Source of the DNA: Candidatus Heteroruminococcus faecigallinarum
GTDB lineage: Bacteria; Bacillota; Clostridia; Oscillospirales; Ruminococcaceae
Direction of reading: 5' to 3'
Length of the DNA: 64,000 bases
Assembly (NCBI GenBank): GCA_904387055.1
Contig: CAJFKV010000002.1
Location: 23,770 to 87,769 of the forward strand
The notes beneath the pieces were generated by a model. That model did no database searches and had not been told where the DNA came from. It saw nothing but the letters and a program-made list of their open reading frames with translations. Position 1 is the stretch's first letter. Each line of letters opens with the position of its first letter. This document shows, in pieces, positions 28,114-37,808 of this stretch. Both the position numbers and the translations under genes were made by a program.

Positions 28114-28150
28114 GCAAGGCCCGGAAACCGGCTATGGTTTCCGGGCCTTG
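28114..28150 (-). terminator. Terminator of the isocitrate/isopropylmalate dehydrogenase gene
   Basis: Perfect 14-bp stem AAGGCCCGGAAACC with GGTTTCCGGGCCTT after the gene stop, with a T-rich GCTTTGTTG on the minus-strand side. Confidence 0.75.
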
Positions 28151-28177
28151 GAATTGGCGGGGCAAAGAGGGAACGGC

Positions 28178-29335
28178 TTAGCGGTCCAGGGACGCCATGA
28201 TGTAGTCGCCGAACTCCCGGCAGGTGGCGCCGCCCTCCCGGCCGGTAATGACCAGCTTCTTGTCCTGGAACATGCAGTAGTCCAGGGCCTTTTCCAGCTT
28301 GGCGGCCTCTTCAAAGAAGCTCACATGGTTGAGCATCATGACGGCGGCCCGCAGGAGGGAGCAGGGATCGGCATACTGGCCGCGGCCCTCCTCCACCATC
28401 CGGGGAGCGGAGCCGTGGATCGCCTCAAACATGGCGTACCGGTTGCCCAGGTTGGCGCCGCCGGCGGTCCCCACGCCGCCCTGGAACTCGGCCGCCTCGT
28501 CGGTGATGATGTCGCCGTACAGGTTGGGCAGGATCAGCACCTGGAACTGGGTGCGCCGCTTGGGATCGATGAGCTTGGCGGTGAGGATATCCGCATACCA
28601 GTCGTCGGTGGTGATCTCCGGATACTCCTGGCCGATCCGCTTGCAGATGTTGAGGAAGTTGCCGTCGGTGGTCTTGACCACGTTGGCCTTGGTGATGATG
28701 GAAACCCGGGTCTTGCCGTTCTTCCGGGCATAGTCATAGGCCATGCGGGCAATCCGCTCGGTGGCCTGGGTGGTCTCGATGGTGAAGTCCACCCCCAGGT
28801 CCTCGGTCACGTTCACGCCCTCGGTGCCCACGGCATAGATGCCCTCCGAGTTCTCCCGGAAGAAGCACCAGTCGATCCCCTGCTCGGGCACCTTGACAGG
28901 GCGCACATTGGCAAAGAGGTCCAGCCCCTTGCGCATGGCCACATTGGCGCTCTCCAGGTTCTTGCAGCCGTCACCGGCGTCGGGGGTGGTGGTGGGGCCC
29001 TTCAGGATCACGTGGCAGGCCTTCAGCTGCTCCATGATATCGTCGGGGATGGCCTTGTTCTGGGCCAGGCGGTTTTCAATGGTGAGCCCCTCGATCATCC
29101 GCAGCTCCACCTTGCCGGCACGGATCTTGTCGGCCAGCAGGGTCTCTAGAATCCGCTGGGCCTCGGCAGTGATGATGGGGCCGATGCCGTCGCCGCCCAC
29201 GATACCGATGATGAGCTTGTCCAGTTTGGTGTAGTCGATCATCTCGTTATCCGCCTTCATCCGCTCCACGCGGGCCAGCTGCTTCTCCAGCAGGGCGGCG
29301 AATTTCTCGGTTGCAATGCGTACATTCTCAGTCAT
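28178..29335 (-). CDS. Isocitrate/isopropylmalate family dehydrogenase (NAD-type)
   Basis: A 385-residue metal-dependent decarboxylating dehydrogenase. It opens the fold with IIGIVGGDGIGPIITAEAQR and has the substrate loop NLFANVRPV-type segment near 142, FRENSEGIY near 160, SIITKANVVKTTDGNFL near 217, and LPNLYGDIITDEAAEFQGGVG near 280. The loop FRENSEGIY, with Ser and Glu, resembles isocitrate rather than isopropylmalate dehydrogenases. It would turn isocitrate into 2-oxoglutarate, feeding gdhA and ilvE. Start 29335 has AGGAGG upstream. It has its own promoter and lies downstream of a FadR-type regulator, which might control it. Confidence 0.85.
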   Translation of the reverse strand: MTENVRIATEKFAALLEKQLARVERMKADNEMIDYTKLDKLIIGIVGGDGIGPIITAEAQRILETLLADKIRAGKVELRMIEGLTIENRLAQNKAIPDDIMEQLKACHVILKGPTTTPDAGDGCKNLESANVAMRKGLDLFANVRPVKVPEQGIDWCFFRENSEGIYAVGTEGVNVTEDLGVDFTIETTQATERIARMAYDYARKNGKTRVSIITKANVVKTTDGNFLNICKRIGQEYPEITTDDWYADILTAKLIDPKRRTQFQVLILPNLYGDIITDEAAEFQGGVGTAGGANLGNRYAMFEAIHGSAPRMVEEGRGQYADPCSLLRAAVMMLNHVSFFEEAAKLEKALDYCMFQDKKLVITGREGGATCREFGDYIMASLDR

Positions 29336-29384
29336 TGGGAAGGACCTCCTTACATGCAGATATGAATCCATTCAGCTGGTTATC

Positions 29385-29413
29385 ATGATACAATAGGGGC
29401 AGAAAAAATGCAA
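29385..29413 (-). promoter_or_regulatory. Promoter of the isocitrate/isopropylmalate dehydrogenase gene
   Basis: TTGCAT, 17-base spacer, TATCAT on the minus strand, about 50 bases upstream of the gene. Confidence 0.72.
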
Positions 29414-29425
29414 GTCACCCCTTTA

Positions 29426-29466
29426 CAAAAAAGCCCCGCGCCCCTCGGTACAAGGGAGCGCGGGCA
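29426..29466 (-). terminator. Terminator of the FadR-type regulator gene
   Basis: Stem CCCGCGCTCCC with a GGGGCGCGGG partner and TTTTTT on the minus strand, about 20 bases past the gene stop. Confidence 0.82.
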
Positions 29467-29484
29467 GCAAAACAAGCAGGGGGG

Positions 29485-30156
29485 TTATTCCTGATGGGCC
29501 CGTTCGGCGCGGTCGCGGCCGGCCCGGATGTGGGCCAGCACCGCCTGGAACACCTTCTCCGGGTCCCGCTTGCGCAGGGTGTCCAGGATGACCAGGTGCT
29601 CCTGGGTGGCTTCTTTGATGACGTCCTCCCGGGGGGTCTTGCCGTTCTCGGCATAATAGCGCATCCGCAGGGAATGGGCCTTGGTGGTCATCAGCACCTC
29701 CCGCAGCTGGCGGTTGGTAACATACTGGAAGAACATCTCGTGAAGATCCAGATCCGACTGGACATACTCCTGGAAAGACTCCGCCCCGTTGAGGAGAGCA
29801 TTGATCCGGTTGTACATGTTGTCGATCTCCTCGTCGGGAATCCGCGGGGTGGAAACCTTTGCTCCGTAGGGCTCCAGCAGCTCCCGCATTTCCCAGTTGT
29901 CCCGGATGTCCTCGGGGGTAATGAGGGAGACGATGGCCCCCCGCCGGGGGATGATGGTGGCAAACCCATCCCGATGCAGCATGTTGAGAGCCTCCCGGAT
30001 GGGGGCGCGGCTGATGTTCATTGCCCGAGAGAGCTCCTCTTCCGGCAGCCGCATGCCAGGGGCCAGCTTGCCGGTGATGATTTGATTCCGGAGATTTTCA
30101 TACACCATTTCCTTGAGGGAGAGATTGGGACCAAGGGCCTCGACCGGATATTCCAT
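29485..30156 (-). CDS. GntR family transcriptional regulator, FadR/FCD type
   Basis: A 223-residue DNA-binding protein. The winged helix at about 12-76 reads VYENLRNQIITGKLAPGMRLPEEELSRAM with SRAPIREALNMLHRDGF as the recognition part. The FCD ligand domain (about 85-215) has WEMRELLEPYGAKV, the metal or ligand residues in SDLDLHEMFFQ and HSLRMRYY, and HLVILDTLRKRD. FCD regulators sense small carboxylates such as lactate, citrate or acyl groups. It has its own promoter. A perfect 8-bp inverted repeat 29 bases upstream of the -35 is a candidate operator. The adjacent dehydrogenase is a plausible target. Confidence 0.9.
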   Translation of the reverse strand: MEYPVEALGPNLSLKEMVYENLRNQIITGKLAPGMRLPEEELSRAMNISRAPIREALNMLHRDGFATIIPRRGAIVSLITPEDIRDNWEMRELLEPYGAKVSTPRIPDEEIDNMYNRINALLNGAESFQEYVQSDLDLHEMFFQYVTNRQLREVLMTTKAHSLRMRYYAENGKTPREDVIKEATQEHLVILDTLRKRDPEKVFQAVLAHIRAGRDRAERAHQE

Positions 30157-30191
30157 GAAAGAGCCTCCTTCTTATGCGATGCTATGTCTTT

Positions 30192-30220
30192 ATTATACAT
30201 AATCGGGAAACGAATGTCGA
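30192..30220 (-). promoter_or_regulatory. Promoter of the FadR-type regulator gene
   Basis: TCGACA, 17-base spacer, TATAAT on the minus strand, about 35 bases upstream of the gene. Confidence 0.75.
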
Positions 30221-30248
30221 CTACTTTTTTCTCTTTTGGCGGGAAAGT

Positions 30249-30269
30249 TTGTCAAATTTGCTTTGACAA
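30249..30269. promoter_or_regulatory. Inverted repeat, candidate operator
   Basis: TTGTCAAA, 5-base spacer, TTTGACAA: a perfect 8-bp inverted repeat upstream of the FadR-type regulator promoter. Spacing of half sites suits a dimeric winged-helix regulator; the protein that binds it is unknown. Confidence 0.5.
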
Positions 30270-30350
30270 GGAAATTCCTCTCTGCAAATGGATCCCCCGT
30301 ACAGCGGCCGCCCCCTTAAATCCAAAGGGAAAAGAGGAAAAGCACCTGCC

Positions 30351-30383
30351 AAAAAGCCTGGAACGCGGCTGCGCTCCAGGCTG
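30351..30383 (-). terminator. Terminator of the nifS-iscU operon
   Basis: Stem AGCCTGGAGCGC with GCGTTCCAGGCT, 4-base loop, then TTTT on the minus strand, 12 bases after the iscU stop. Confidence 0.85.
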
Positions 30384-30394
30384 GCAAGGGGCGG

Positions 30395-30832
30395 TCAGGA
30401 ACAGCAGGGGCCTTCCTCCTCACAGGAGGGGGAGAGGCGGCCCACCAGGGGCTCCGGGTCGATGCCCAGGCGGGTGTAGTAATCGGCCAGGGCGGCTTTC
30501 ACCGCCTGCTCGGCCAGGACCGAGCAGTGGACCTTGGCGGGGGGGAGGCCGTCCAGGGCTTCCATCACCGCCTTGTTGGTGAGCTGGAGGGCTTCTTCAA
30601 TGGACCGGCCCTTCACCATCTCGGTGGCCATGGAGCTGGTGGCGATGGCCGCCCCGCAGCCGAAGGTCTTGAACTTTACGTCGGTGATGACCCCGTCCTG
30701 GATCTTCAGATACATTTTCATAATATCGCCGCACTTAGCGTTGCCCACCTCGCCCACGCCGTCCGCGTCGGGAATTTCCCCCACATTCCGGGGGTTGTTG
30801 AAGTGGTCCAGAACCTTCTCGGTGTATAACAT
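30395..30832 (-). CDS. iscU: Iron-sulfur cluster assembly scaffold IscU/NifU-like
   Basis: A 145-residue scaffold on which 2Fe-2S or 4Fe-4S clusters are built from sulfur delivered by the cysteine desulfurase. Cluster ligands are seen at Cys34 and Asp36 (NAKCGD), Cys59 (FKTFGCGAAIA) and Cys103 (KVHCSVLAE). The C-terminal end is extended by a Ser-Cys-Glu-Glu-Glu-Gly-Pro-Cys-Cys tail, common in clostridial NifU-like proteins. It is 34 bases downstream of the desulfurase gene, so the pair forms one operon. No IscR, IscA or ferredoxin gene adjoins. Confidence 0.94.
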   Translation of the reverse strand: MLYTEKVLDHFNNPRNVGEIPDADGVGEVGNAKCGDIMKMYLKIQDGVITDVKFKTFGCGAAIATSSMATEMVKGRSIEEALQLTNKAVMEALDGLPPAKVHCSVLAEQAVKAALADYYTRLGIDPEPLVGRLSPSCEEEGPCCS

Positions 30833-30866
30833 GGCAGTTCATCCTTTCCTAGTACGATGGCTGGGG

Positions 30867-32051
30867 TTAGCAGCGGCCCTCGGCCTTCATCCGCTCCCAC
30901 ACGGGGGACATGGCCCGCAGCTCTTCCACCACCTGGGGCAGCACCTCCAGAATGTAGTCCACGTCCTCGCTGGTGTTCTCCTCGGAAAGGGAGAGACGCA
31001 GGGAGCCGTGGGCCACCTCGTGGGGCAGGCCGATGGCCAGAAGCACATGGCTGGGGTCCAGGGAACCGGAGGTGCAGGCCGAGCCGGAGGAGGCGCAGAT
31101 GCCCCGGGCATCCAGCTTCAGCAGGAGGGCCTCCCCCTCGATCCCCTCGATGGAGAGGTTCACGTTGCCGGGCAGCCGGCGTTCCCGGTCCCCGTTGAGG
31201 CGGGTGCAGGGAATCTGGAGGGCTCCCTCGATCAGCCGGTCCCGAAGAGCGGCGATCCGGGGCAGTTCCTCCCCCATCCGGCTGTGGGCGAGCTCCATGG
31301 CGGCAGCGGTTCCCACAATGCCGGCCACATTCTCGGTGCCGGCCCGCTTGCCCCGTTCCTGGCCGCCCCCGTCGATCAGGTTCCAGGGGACGGTGCCCTT
31401 GCGGGCGTACAGCACGCCGGAGCCCTTGGGGCCGTGGATCTTGTGGGCGGAGAGGGAGAGAAGGTCGATGTTGTCCCGCCGGACGTCCAGGTCCAGATGG
31501 CAGACGGCCTGAACGGCATCGGTATGGAAAAGGACGCCCCGTTCCCGGCACAGGGCGCCGATCTGGGCGATGGGCTGGATGGTGCCGATCTCGTTGTTGG
31601 CCGCCATAATGGAGACCAGAGCGGTGTCCTCCCGGAGGGCTGCCTCCACCGCCCGGGGGGAGACGATGCCCTTCTCCCCCACCGGCAGATAGGTGACCGA
31701 GAAGCCCTCCTTCTCCAGGGCGGCACAGGTGTGCAGGACGGCGTGGTGCTCAAAGACGGTGGTCACCAGATGCTTCTTCCCCTGGGCAGCCAGGCGGTGA
31801 GCGGTTCCTTTGATGGCCCAGTTGTCCGCCTCGCTGCCGCCGGAGGTGAAGTATACCTCGCTGCTGTCACAGCCCAGGATGGCCGCCACCCGGCGGCGGG
31901 CGTCCAGCACCGCCTGGGCCGCTTCCCGGCCCTTGCTGTAGATGCTGGAGGGGTTGCCGTATCCCTCGGTGAGCCAGGGCAGCATGGCGTCCAGCACCGC
32001 GGGGGAAAGCCTGGTGGTGGCGGCATTGTCCGCATAGACGAAACGCTTCAT
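30867..32051 (-). CDS. nifS: Cysteine desulfurase (NifS/IscS type)
   Basis: A 394-residue PLP enzyme that takes sulfur from cysteine for iron-sulfur cluster assembly. It begins [13 protein letters not shown], has [17 protein letters not shown] near 65, the PLP lysine in [11 protein letters not shown] near 203, and the catalytic Cys in [17 protein letters not shown] near 326. That position within a flexible loop defines class I desulfurases. The start ATG 32051 has AGGAGG 9 bases upstream; a longer frame runs into the promoter and is rejected. It is the first gene of the nifS-iscU operon. Confidence 0.95.
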   Translation of the reverse strand: MKRFVYADNAATTRLSPAVLDAMLPWLTEGYGNPSSIYSKGREAAQAVLDARRRVAAILGCDSSEVYFTSGGSEADNWAIKGTAHRLAAQGKKHLVTTVFEHHAVLHTCAALEKEGFSVTYLPVGEKGIVSPRAVEAALREDTALVSIMAANNEIGTIQPIAQIGALCRERGVLFHTDAVQAVCHLDLDVRRDNIDLLSLSAHKIHGPKGSGVLYARKGTVPWNLIDGGGQERGKRAGTENVAGIVGTAAAMELAHSRMGEELPRIAALRDRLIEGALQIPCTRLNGDRERRLPGNVNLSIEGIEGEALLLKLDARGICASSGSACTSGSLDPSHVLLAIGLPHEVAHGSLRLSLSEENTSEDVDYILEVLPQVVEELRAMSPVWERMKAEGRC

Positions 32052-32108
32052 AAAAGGGTACCTCCTGTTTTGACGATCTGGAATAGGGCCGGCGGTTTCC
32101 TTGTCCTT

Positions 32109-32137
32109 ATAATATACCAAAAAAGTATATATTTCAA
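32109..32137 (-). promoter_or_regulatory. nifS: Promoter of nifS-iscU with embedded inverted repeat
   Basis: TTGAAA, 17-base spacer, TATTAT on the minus strand. Within it, ATATAC and GTATAT (32112-32130, 7-base spacer) form an inverted repeat covering part of the -10 and spacer, a good place for a repressor. Confidence 0.78.
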
Positions 32138-32241
32138 GAGAGAAATCCGTACTCGGGACGGCTGCCGGAGGATTTTGGATCACTTGACAGAAACCGACCG
32201 CGGCAGGAGGACAAACTATCCACCCTGCCCAAAAAGCCGCC

Positions 32242-32694
32242 CTACCCCTGGCGGAGCTTCTCGATCTCCCCCACGGCCAGCCGGTCACACCGCTCGTTTT
32301 CCGGGTGGCCCGCATGGCCCTTGACCCACCGCAGGGTTACCTGGTGGCGCCCCAGCTGCTCCAGCAGCAGCGCCCACAGGTCGGCGTTGAGGGCGGGGGA
32401 CCCGTCCGCCTTTTTCCAGCCCTTCCGCTTCCAGTTGTAGACCCAGCCCTTCTCCACCCCGTCCACCAGGTATTTGGAGTCGCTGGTGAGCAGCACCCGG
32501 CAGGGCTCCCGCAGGGCCTGCAGGCCCCGGATGGCGGCGGTGAGCTCCATGCGGTTGTTGGTGGTGGTGGCCTCGCCGCCGCTCAGCTCCTTTTCCACCC
32601 CTTTGTATCGGAGCACCGCCCCCCAGCCTCCCGGCCCCGGGTTGCCGGAGCAGGCTCCGTCGGTAAACAGTTCCACCAGTTTCCGTTCCTCCAT
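32242..32694 (-). CDS. rnhA: Ribonuclease HI
   Basis: A 150-residue nuclease that cuts the RNA strand of RNA-DNA hybrids. The four acidic catalytic residues are visible: Asp in [15 protein letters not shown], Glu in NRMELTAAI, Asp in [13 protein letters not shown] and Asp in NERCDRLAV. The basic handle segment [13 protein letters not shown] and the [12 protein letters not shown] motif match the Escherichia coli type. It has its own promoter. The stop precedes the nifS promoter by about 100 bases without an obvious terminator. Confidence 0.96.
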   Translation of the reverse strand: MEERKLVELFTDGACSGNPGPGGWGAVLRYKGVEKELSGGEATTTNNRMELTAAIRGLQALREPCRVLLTSDSKYLVDGVEKGWVYNWKRKGWKKADGSPALNADLWALLLEQLGRHQVTLRWVKGHAGHPENERCDRLAVGEIEKLRQG

Positions 32695-32747
32695 TGGCGC
32701 GCCTCCATGCAGAGGGGAGAAGATTCTCCCTTTGATTCTTCCCAGAA

Positions 32748-32776
32748 AGTATAGAGGAAATCCATAAATTTTACAA
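32748..32776 (-). promoter_or_regulatory. rnhA: Promoter of rnhA
   Basis: TTGTAA, 17-base spacer, TATACT on the minus strand, about 50 bases before rnhA. Confidence 0.75.
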
Positions 32777-32858
32777 GGGAAGGCTTAAAATTTCCCAAAG
32801 GCCCCTATACTATTGGTAGAAAAATTTGCAGGAAAAGGAGGATTCGAGGGCGGCGGCC

Positions 32859-32887
32859 TTGACAGAGGCCCCCAATAATTGTACACT
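32859..32887 (+). promoter_or_regulatory. Strong promoter upstream of RNase J
   Basis: TTGACA, 17-base spacer, TACACT. Predicted transcription start is near 32894, leaving a leader of about 430 bases before the RNase J start codon. Confidence 0.82.
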
Positions 32888-32893
32888 ATAACC

Positions 32894-33322
32894 AGCGAAG
32901 TGTTCGGCTTTTTGGATACCTTTTAAGAAGTGAGAAGAGACCGCCCTGCCGAAGAGGGCGATCTCGAGGCGGCCGTTTCCCGGGCGGCAAGGCACGGGGC
33001 AGGCCGTCGGCCGCAGGGCTGCCGGAACAGTTGCTGCGGCGTGCAGGAAGGCCCTTCCCTGGGAAGGGCCCAATAGCGGCAAAGAAGTAGTGCTCTCTCC
33101 CTGGCCGGGAGGAGGGCGTCTCTTTGGTGCAGAAAAATCCTTCTTTTGCGGTTCCGTTCCCCGGGATATACCAGTTTTTTTGGATGGGGACAGGCGGCTG
33201 GTCCAAAAGGGCGGCGCTTTTCAAGATGGGTTATTGTCTGCGGCGGGATCGATTGCCGGAGACTGGAAAGAGAAAGGCCCCCTCGAGCAATTGGGGCCCA
33301 CAGCAAAATGGAGGTACGATTT
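32894..33322 (+). other. Long GC-rich structured leader of RNase J (or separate small RNA)
   Basis: About 430 bases with no convincing protein on either strand. Several hairpins are visible: CGCCCT/AGGGCG at 32942-32960, GGCCCTTC/GAAGGGCC at 33050-33070, and GGCCCC/GGGGCC at 33276-33298 just before the ribosome site ATGGAGG at 33308. No T-run follows them. It matches no riboswitch I know; it may be a cis-regulatory leader or carry an independent RNA. Confidence 0.5.
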
Positions 33323-35515
<2,193 letters not shown>

Positions 35516-35598
35516 CGACGGTTTCCATACGAATGCCGCCCGCCTCCCAACAGGGGGCGGGCGGCAGCGGTATCGGGACAGAAAGGATGGTATGATCC

Positions 35599-36114
35599 AT
35601 GAGACTGCTGGCGGTAATCGATATGCAGAACGATTTTGTAACCGGGGCGCTGGGCACCCCCCAGGCCCAGGCCATCCTGCCCGCGGTGAAAAAGCGGGTG
35701 GAGCAGGCCCTGGCCGAAGGCGCCGCCCTGGTGTTTACCCAGGACACCCACGGCCCCCAGTACCCGGAGACCCAGGAGGGCCGGCGCCTGCCGGTGCCCC
35801 ATTGCATCCAGGGAACTCCCGGCTGGGAGATTGTCCCCGCCCTCCGGTGCTATCTGCCAAGGGGGCGGATTTTTGAGAAGCCGTCCTTCGGCAGCTGGGA
35901 ACTGGCCGCCTATGCCCGGGAGAAGGGCTTTGACCAGATCGAAGTGATCGGCTTGTGTACCGATATCTGTGTCCTGTCCAACGTTCTGCTTCTCAAGGCG
36001 GCCCTGCCGGAGGCGGAGATCCTGGTGGACTCCGCCTGCTGCGCCGGGGTAACCCCTCAAAGCCATGAGAATGCCCTGTCTGCCATGAAGGTCTGCCAGG
36101 TGACGGTGGTGTGA
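35599..36114 (+). CDS. pncA: Nicotinamidase/isochorismatase family cysteine hydrolase (PncA-like)
   Basis: A 171-residue hydrolase. The catalytic triad is visible as Asp8 (AVIDMQNDF), Lys94 (IFEKPSFGSW) and Cys124 (GLCTDICVLSN). Metal-type ligands Asp49 and His51 (TQDTHG) and His68 (PHCIQGTPGWE) favour nicotinamidase over other isochorismatase-like enzymes. It would convert nicotinamide to nicotinate for NAD salvage. It lies 84 bases after RNase J; a stem (GCCGCCCGCC/GGCGGGCGGC) without T-run lies between, so read-through is likely. Its end overlaps the open frame of the RHH gene on the other strand. Confidence 0.85.
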   Translation: MRLLAVIDMQNDFVTGALGTPQAQAILPAVKKRVEQALAEGAALVFTQDTHGPQYPETQEGRRLPVPHCIQGTPGWEIVPALRCYLPRGRIFEKPSFGSWELAAYAREKGFDQIEVIGLCTDICVLSNVLLLKAALPEAEILVDSACCAGVTPQSHENALSAMKVCQVTVV

Positions 36115-36689
36115 GGAGGAACGGCTACCGATCCGGGTCCTTTGCCAGCACCTCCATCATGATCCGGGCCCCCAGACGGAAAGCATCCACAAAGACGGCG
36201 GCCTCCTCCATGGCCAGCACGGGCATATAATCGTCCAGAAAGGCGGTCAGCTCCTCGGCGAGGTCGGGGTCCAGCCGGGCCACTCGTTCCAGCATCCGCT
36301 GCTGGTTCTGGGCGTGCTCCCGGGCCAGATGACGATATTCTTCCTGCGAGGGGCGGCATCGTTCCGAGGGCATGATTTCTCCGTTGTAAAGGGCTTCCAG
36401 AACGCTGTACATAGTCGTATCCTCTCCTTTTTGGTTGGGTTTTCCAGCGGTTAGGAACGATAGAAAACCGTCCCTTTTTTTCGTCATTCGGCGCTGCACC
36501 GCTCAGTTCCCGTTCCAGCTGCTCCACGCCGCTTTGGAGTGCCATGCACATAAGCCGATTGCGGGAGTAATCGCTTTGGGCGGACAGCCGATCGAATCGC
36601 TGCTGCAGCTTTCTGTCCAGCCGCAGGGTCATGGTAATGGCTTCTTTTTTCTCTTTGGGATATGCGATGGATGCAGATTGGCCGGACAT
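36057..36689 (-). CDS. Ribbon-helix-helix protein with unusual run-on C-terminus
   Basis: The first 75 residues look real: a short head, then ITMTLRLDRKLQQRFDRLSA and SRNRLMCMALQSGVEQLE, which is a ribbon-helix-helix (Arc/CopG) DNA-binding pattern. After about residue 90 the frame runs without a stop through the gene encoding the DUF6809-like protein and into the pncA 3' end, and the translation becomes Gly/Pro/Arg-rich, as expected of an unused frame. Either the stop codon was lost, a frameshift is present, or the annotated tail is truly made. Start ATG 36689 has GGGAGG upstream and TATAAT at 36721-36726. The promoter region holds the palindrome TTTGTGTCACAAA. Confidence 0.55.
   Translation of the reverse strand: MSGQSASIAYPKEKKEAITMTLRLDRKLQQRFDRLSAQSDYSRNRLMCMALQSGVEQLERELSGAAPNDEKKGRFSIVPNRWKTQPKRRGYDYVQRSGSPLQRRNHALGTMPPLAGRISSSGPGARPEPAADAGTSGPAGPRPRRGADRLSGRLYARAGHGGGRRLCGCFPSGGPDHDGGAGKGPGSVAVPPHTTVTWQTFMADRAFSWL
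36125..36412 (-). CDS. Small DUF6809-like protein
   Basis: A 95-residue soluble helical protein that starts MYSVLEALYNGEIMPSE and has PSQEEYRHLAREHAQNQQRM, then LAEELTAFLDDYMPVLAMEE and FRLGARIMMEVLAKDP. The pattern (ALYNGEI-P-E, then a helical region ending in FxLG) fits small gut-Firmicute proteins grouped as DUF6809; function is unknown. Start ATG 36412 has AAGGAGAGG 8 bases upstream. It lies in a different frame inside the run-on of the RHH gene upstream, and probably shares its transcript. Such proteins often accompany mobile or accessory DNA. Confidence 0.65.
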   Translation of the reverse strand: MYSVLEALYNGEIMPSERCRPSQEEYRHLAREHAQNQQRMLERVARLDPDLAEELTAFLDDYMPVLAMEEAAVFVDAFRLGARIMMEVLAKDPDR

Positions 36690-36757
36690 ACCGGTTCCCT
36701 CCCCTGTGTAGAATGGCTTTATTATACTGGATACCGGTAGATCTTTCTATAACACAT

Positions 36758-36770
36758 TTTGTGTCACAAA
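36758..36770. promoter_or_regulatory. Palindrome in the RHH-TetR divergent region
   Basis: TTTGTGTCACAAA: 6-bp arms around one base, between the start of the RHH gene (minus) and the TetR gene (plus). It lies about 30 bases upstream of the RHH gene TATAAT, a fair place for an operator. Confidence 0.4.
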
Positions 36771-36930
36771 TTCGGCAACGGGAACCGGCCCCTGTGGCGT
36801 TTGTTCCGGAGAAGGGCAAAACCTTCGGCCACCGTTCATTTTATTGTGCTTTCCCCCTTGTGTTCTTCCATCGAATCTGCTAATATAAAAACAAAGATCA
36901 TTTTTTATTTTTATTTTTTGAGGTGACGCA

Positions 36931-37551
36931 ATGCCAAAGGTAGCGTATTCTGAAAAGGATCGGGAGCGCATTCGAACGGCATTGCTTTCCGTCGGCCTAG
37001 AATTGATGGCTAAACAAGGCATCCAGCATACCACTGTAGAGCAGATTTACAAACGTGTTGGCATATCGCGCACCTTTTTCTACTCTTTTTTTGCAACAAA
37101 AGAAGATCTGATTGTAGAGGCGCTGTACTTACAGCAGCCCAAAATCATCCAGTATGTCCAAACGTTGATGGCCGACCCCTCTTTAAGCTGGCGTGCCGCA
37201 GTGAAACAATTCCTCCATGCCTGCTGCTATGGAGAACGAAATGGCATTGCTGTTTTGACAATCGAAGAGCAGCAGCTCCTCTTCAAGCGCCTGTCAAAAG
37301 AAAGCTACCAGATCTTCCGGCAAAAGCAATTTCGCCTTTTCGGAGCAATATTGGAAACCTTCGGGATACCGGCAGATGCTGCAAAGATTCAATTGTTTAC
37401 AAATCTGAGCCTGCTCGCGATGATCGTCCGCCGTGCCATCCCCCATACGCTCCCCCTGTTTGTCCCGGAAGCTGCCGACGAAACGGTTGATTTCCAGCTG
37501 AACGCCATTGTGGATGCTCTGGAGAAATTGAAAACATCCCCCGCGCCATGA
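36931..37551 (+). CDS. TetR/AcrR family transcriptional regulator
   Basis: A 206-residue repressor-type protein. The N-terminal HTH has KQGIQHTTVEQIYKRVGISR then TFFYSFFATKEDLIVEALYL at about 25-65, the standard TetR pattern. The ligand-binding domain (about 75-200) is not assignable. The gene and the DNA around it are clearly richer in A and T than the neighbouring core genes, which suggests acquisition. GAGGTGA lies 5 bases before the ATG. It is divergent from the RHH gene and precedes the three-gene cassette at 37.8-39.7 kb. Two GCATTC-containing palindromes in the next gap are likely operator candidates. Confidence 0.88.
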   Translation: MPKVAYSEKDRERIRTALLSVGLELMAKQGIQHTTVEQIYKRVGISRTFFYSFFATKEDLIVEALYLQQPKIIQYVQTLMADPSLSWRAAVKQFLHACCYGERNGIAVLTIEEQQLLFKRLSKESYQIFRQKQFRLFGAILETFGIPADAAKIQLFTNLSLLAMIVRRAIPHTLPLFVPEAADETVDFQLNAIVDALEKLKTSPAP

Positions 37552-37660
37552 TTGTTGCGGGAACAACGAAATCCGTCCGAATTTTTGTGCTGCGACCTTC
37601 TATTCAGGCGGATTTTCTCTTCCTCAAAATAAATACAATTATTCAAATTTGTTTTTAATC

Positions 37661-37759
37661 GAATGCATTCTGTCGAAGGGGTAACGATACCGCCCCTTTT
37701 GGTCCAAACATGTCCAGAAGACTCCTGGTTGGTCAGTACAACCATGGCATTCGAATGCC
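37661..37759. promoter_or_regulatory. Two palindromes with a shared GCATTC half-site
   Basis: GAATGCATTC at 37661-37670 and GGCATTCGAATGCC at 37746-37759 are perfect palindromes built from the same half-site. They lie between the TetR gene and the following operon, 50-150 bases before its first start codon. Binding by the neighbouring TetR protein is inferred. Confidence 0.5.
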
Positions 37760-37808
37760 GTGTTCCATGTACCATTCCCTTTCAAAAAACATTTAGGAGG
37801 AAAGATGT

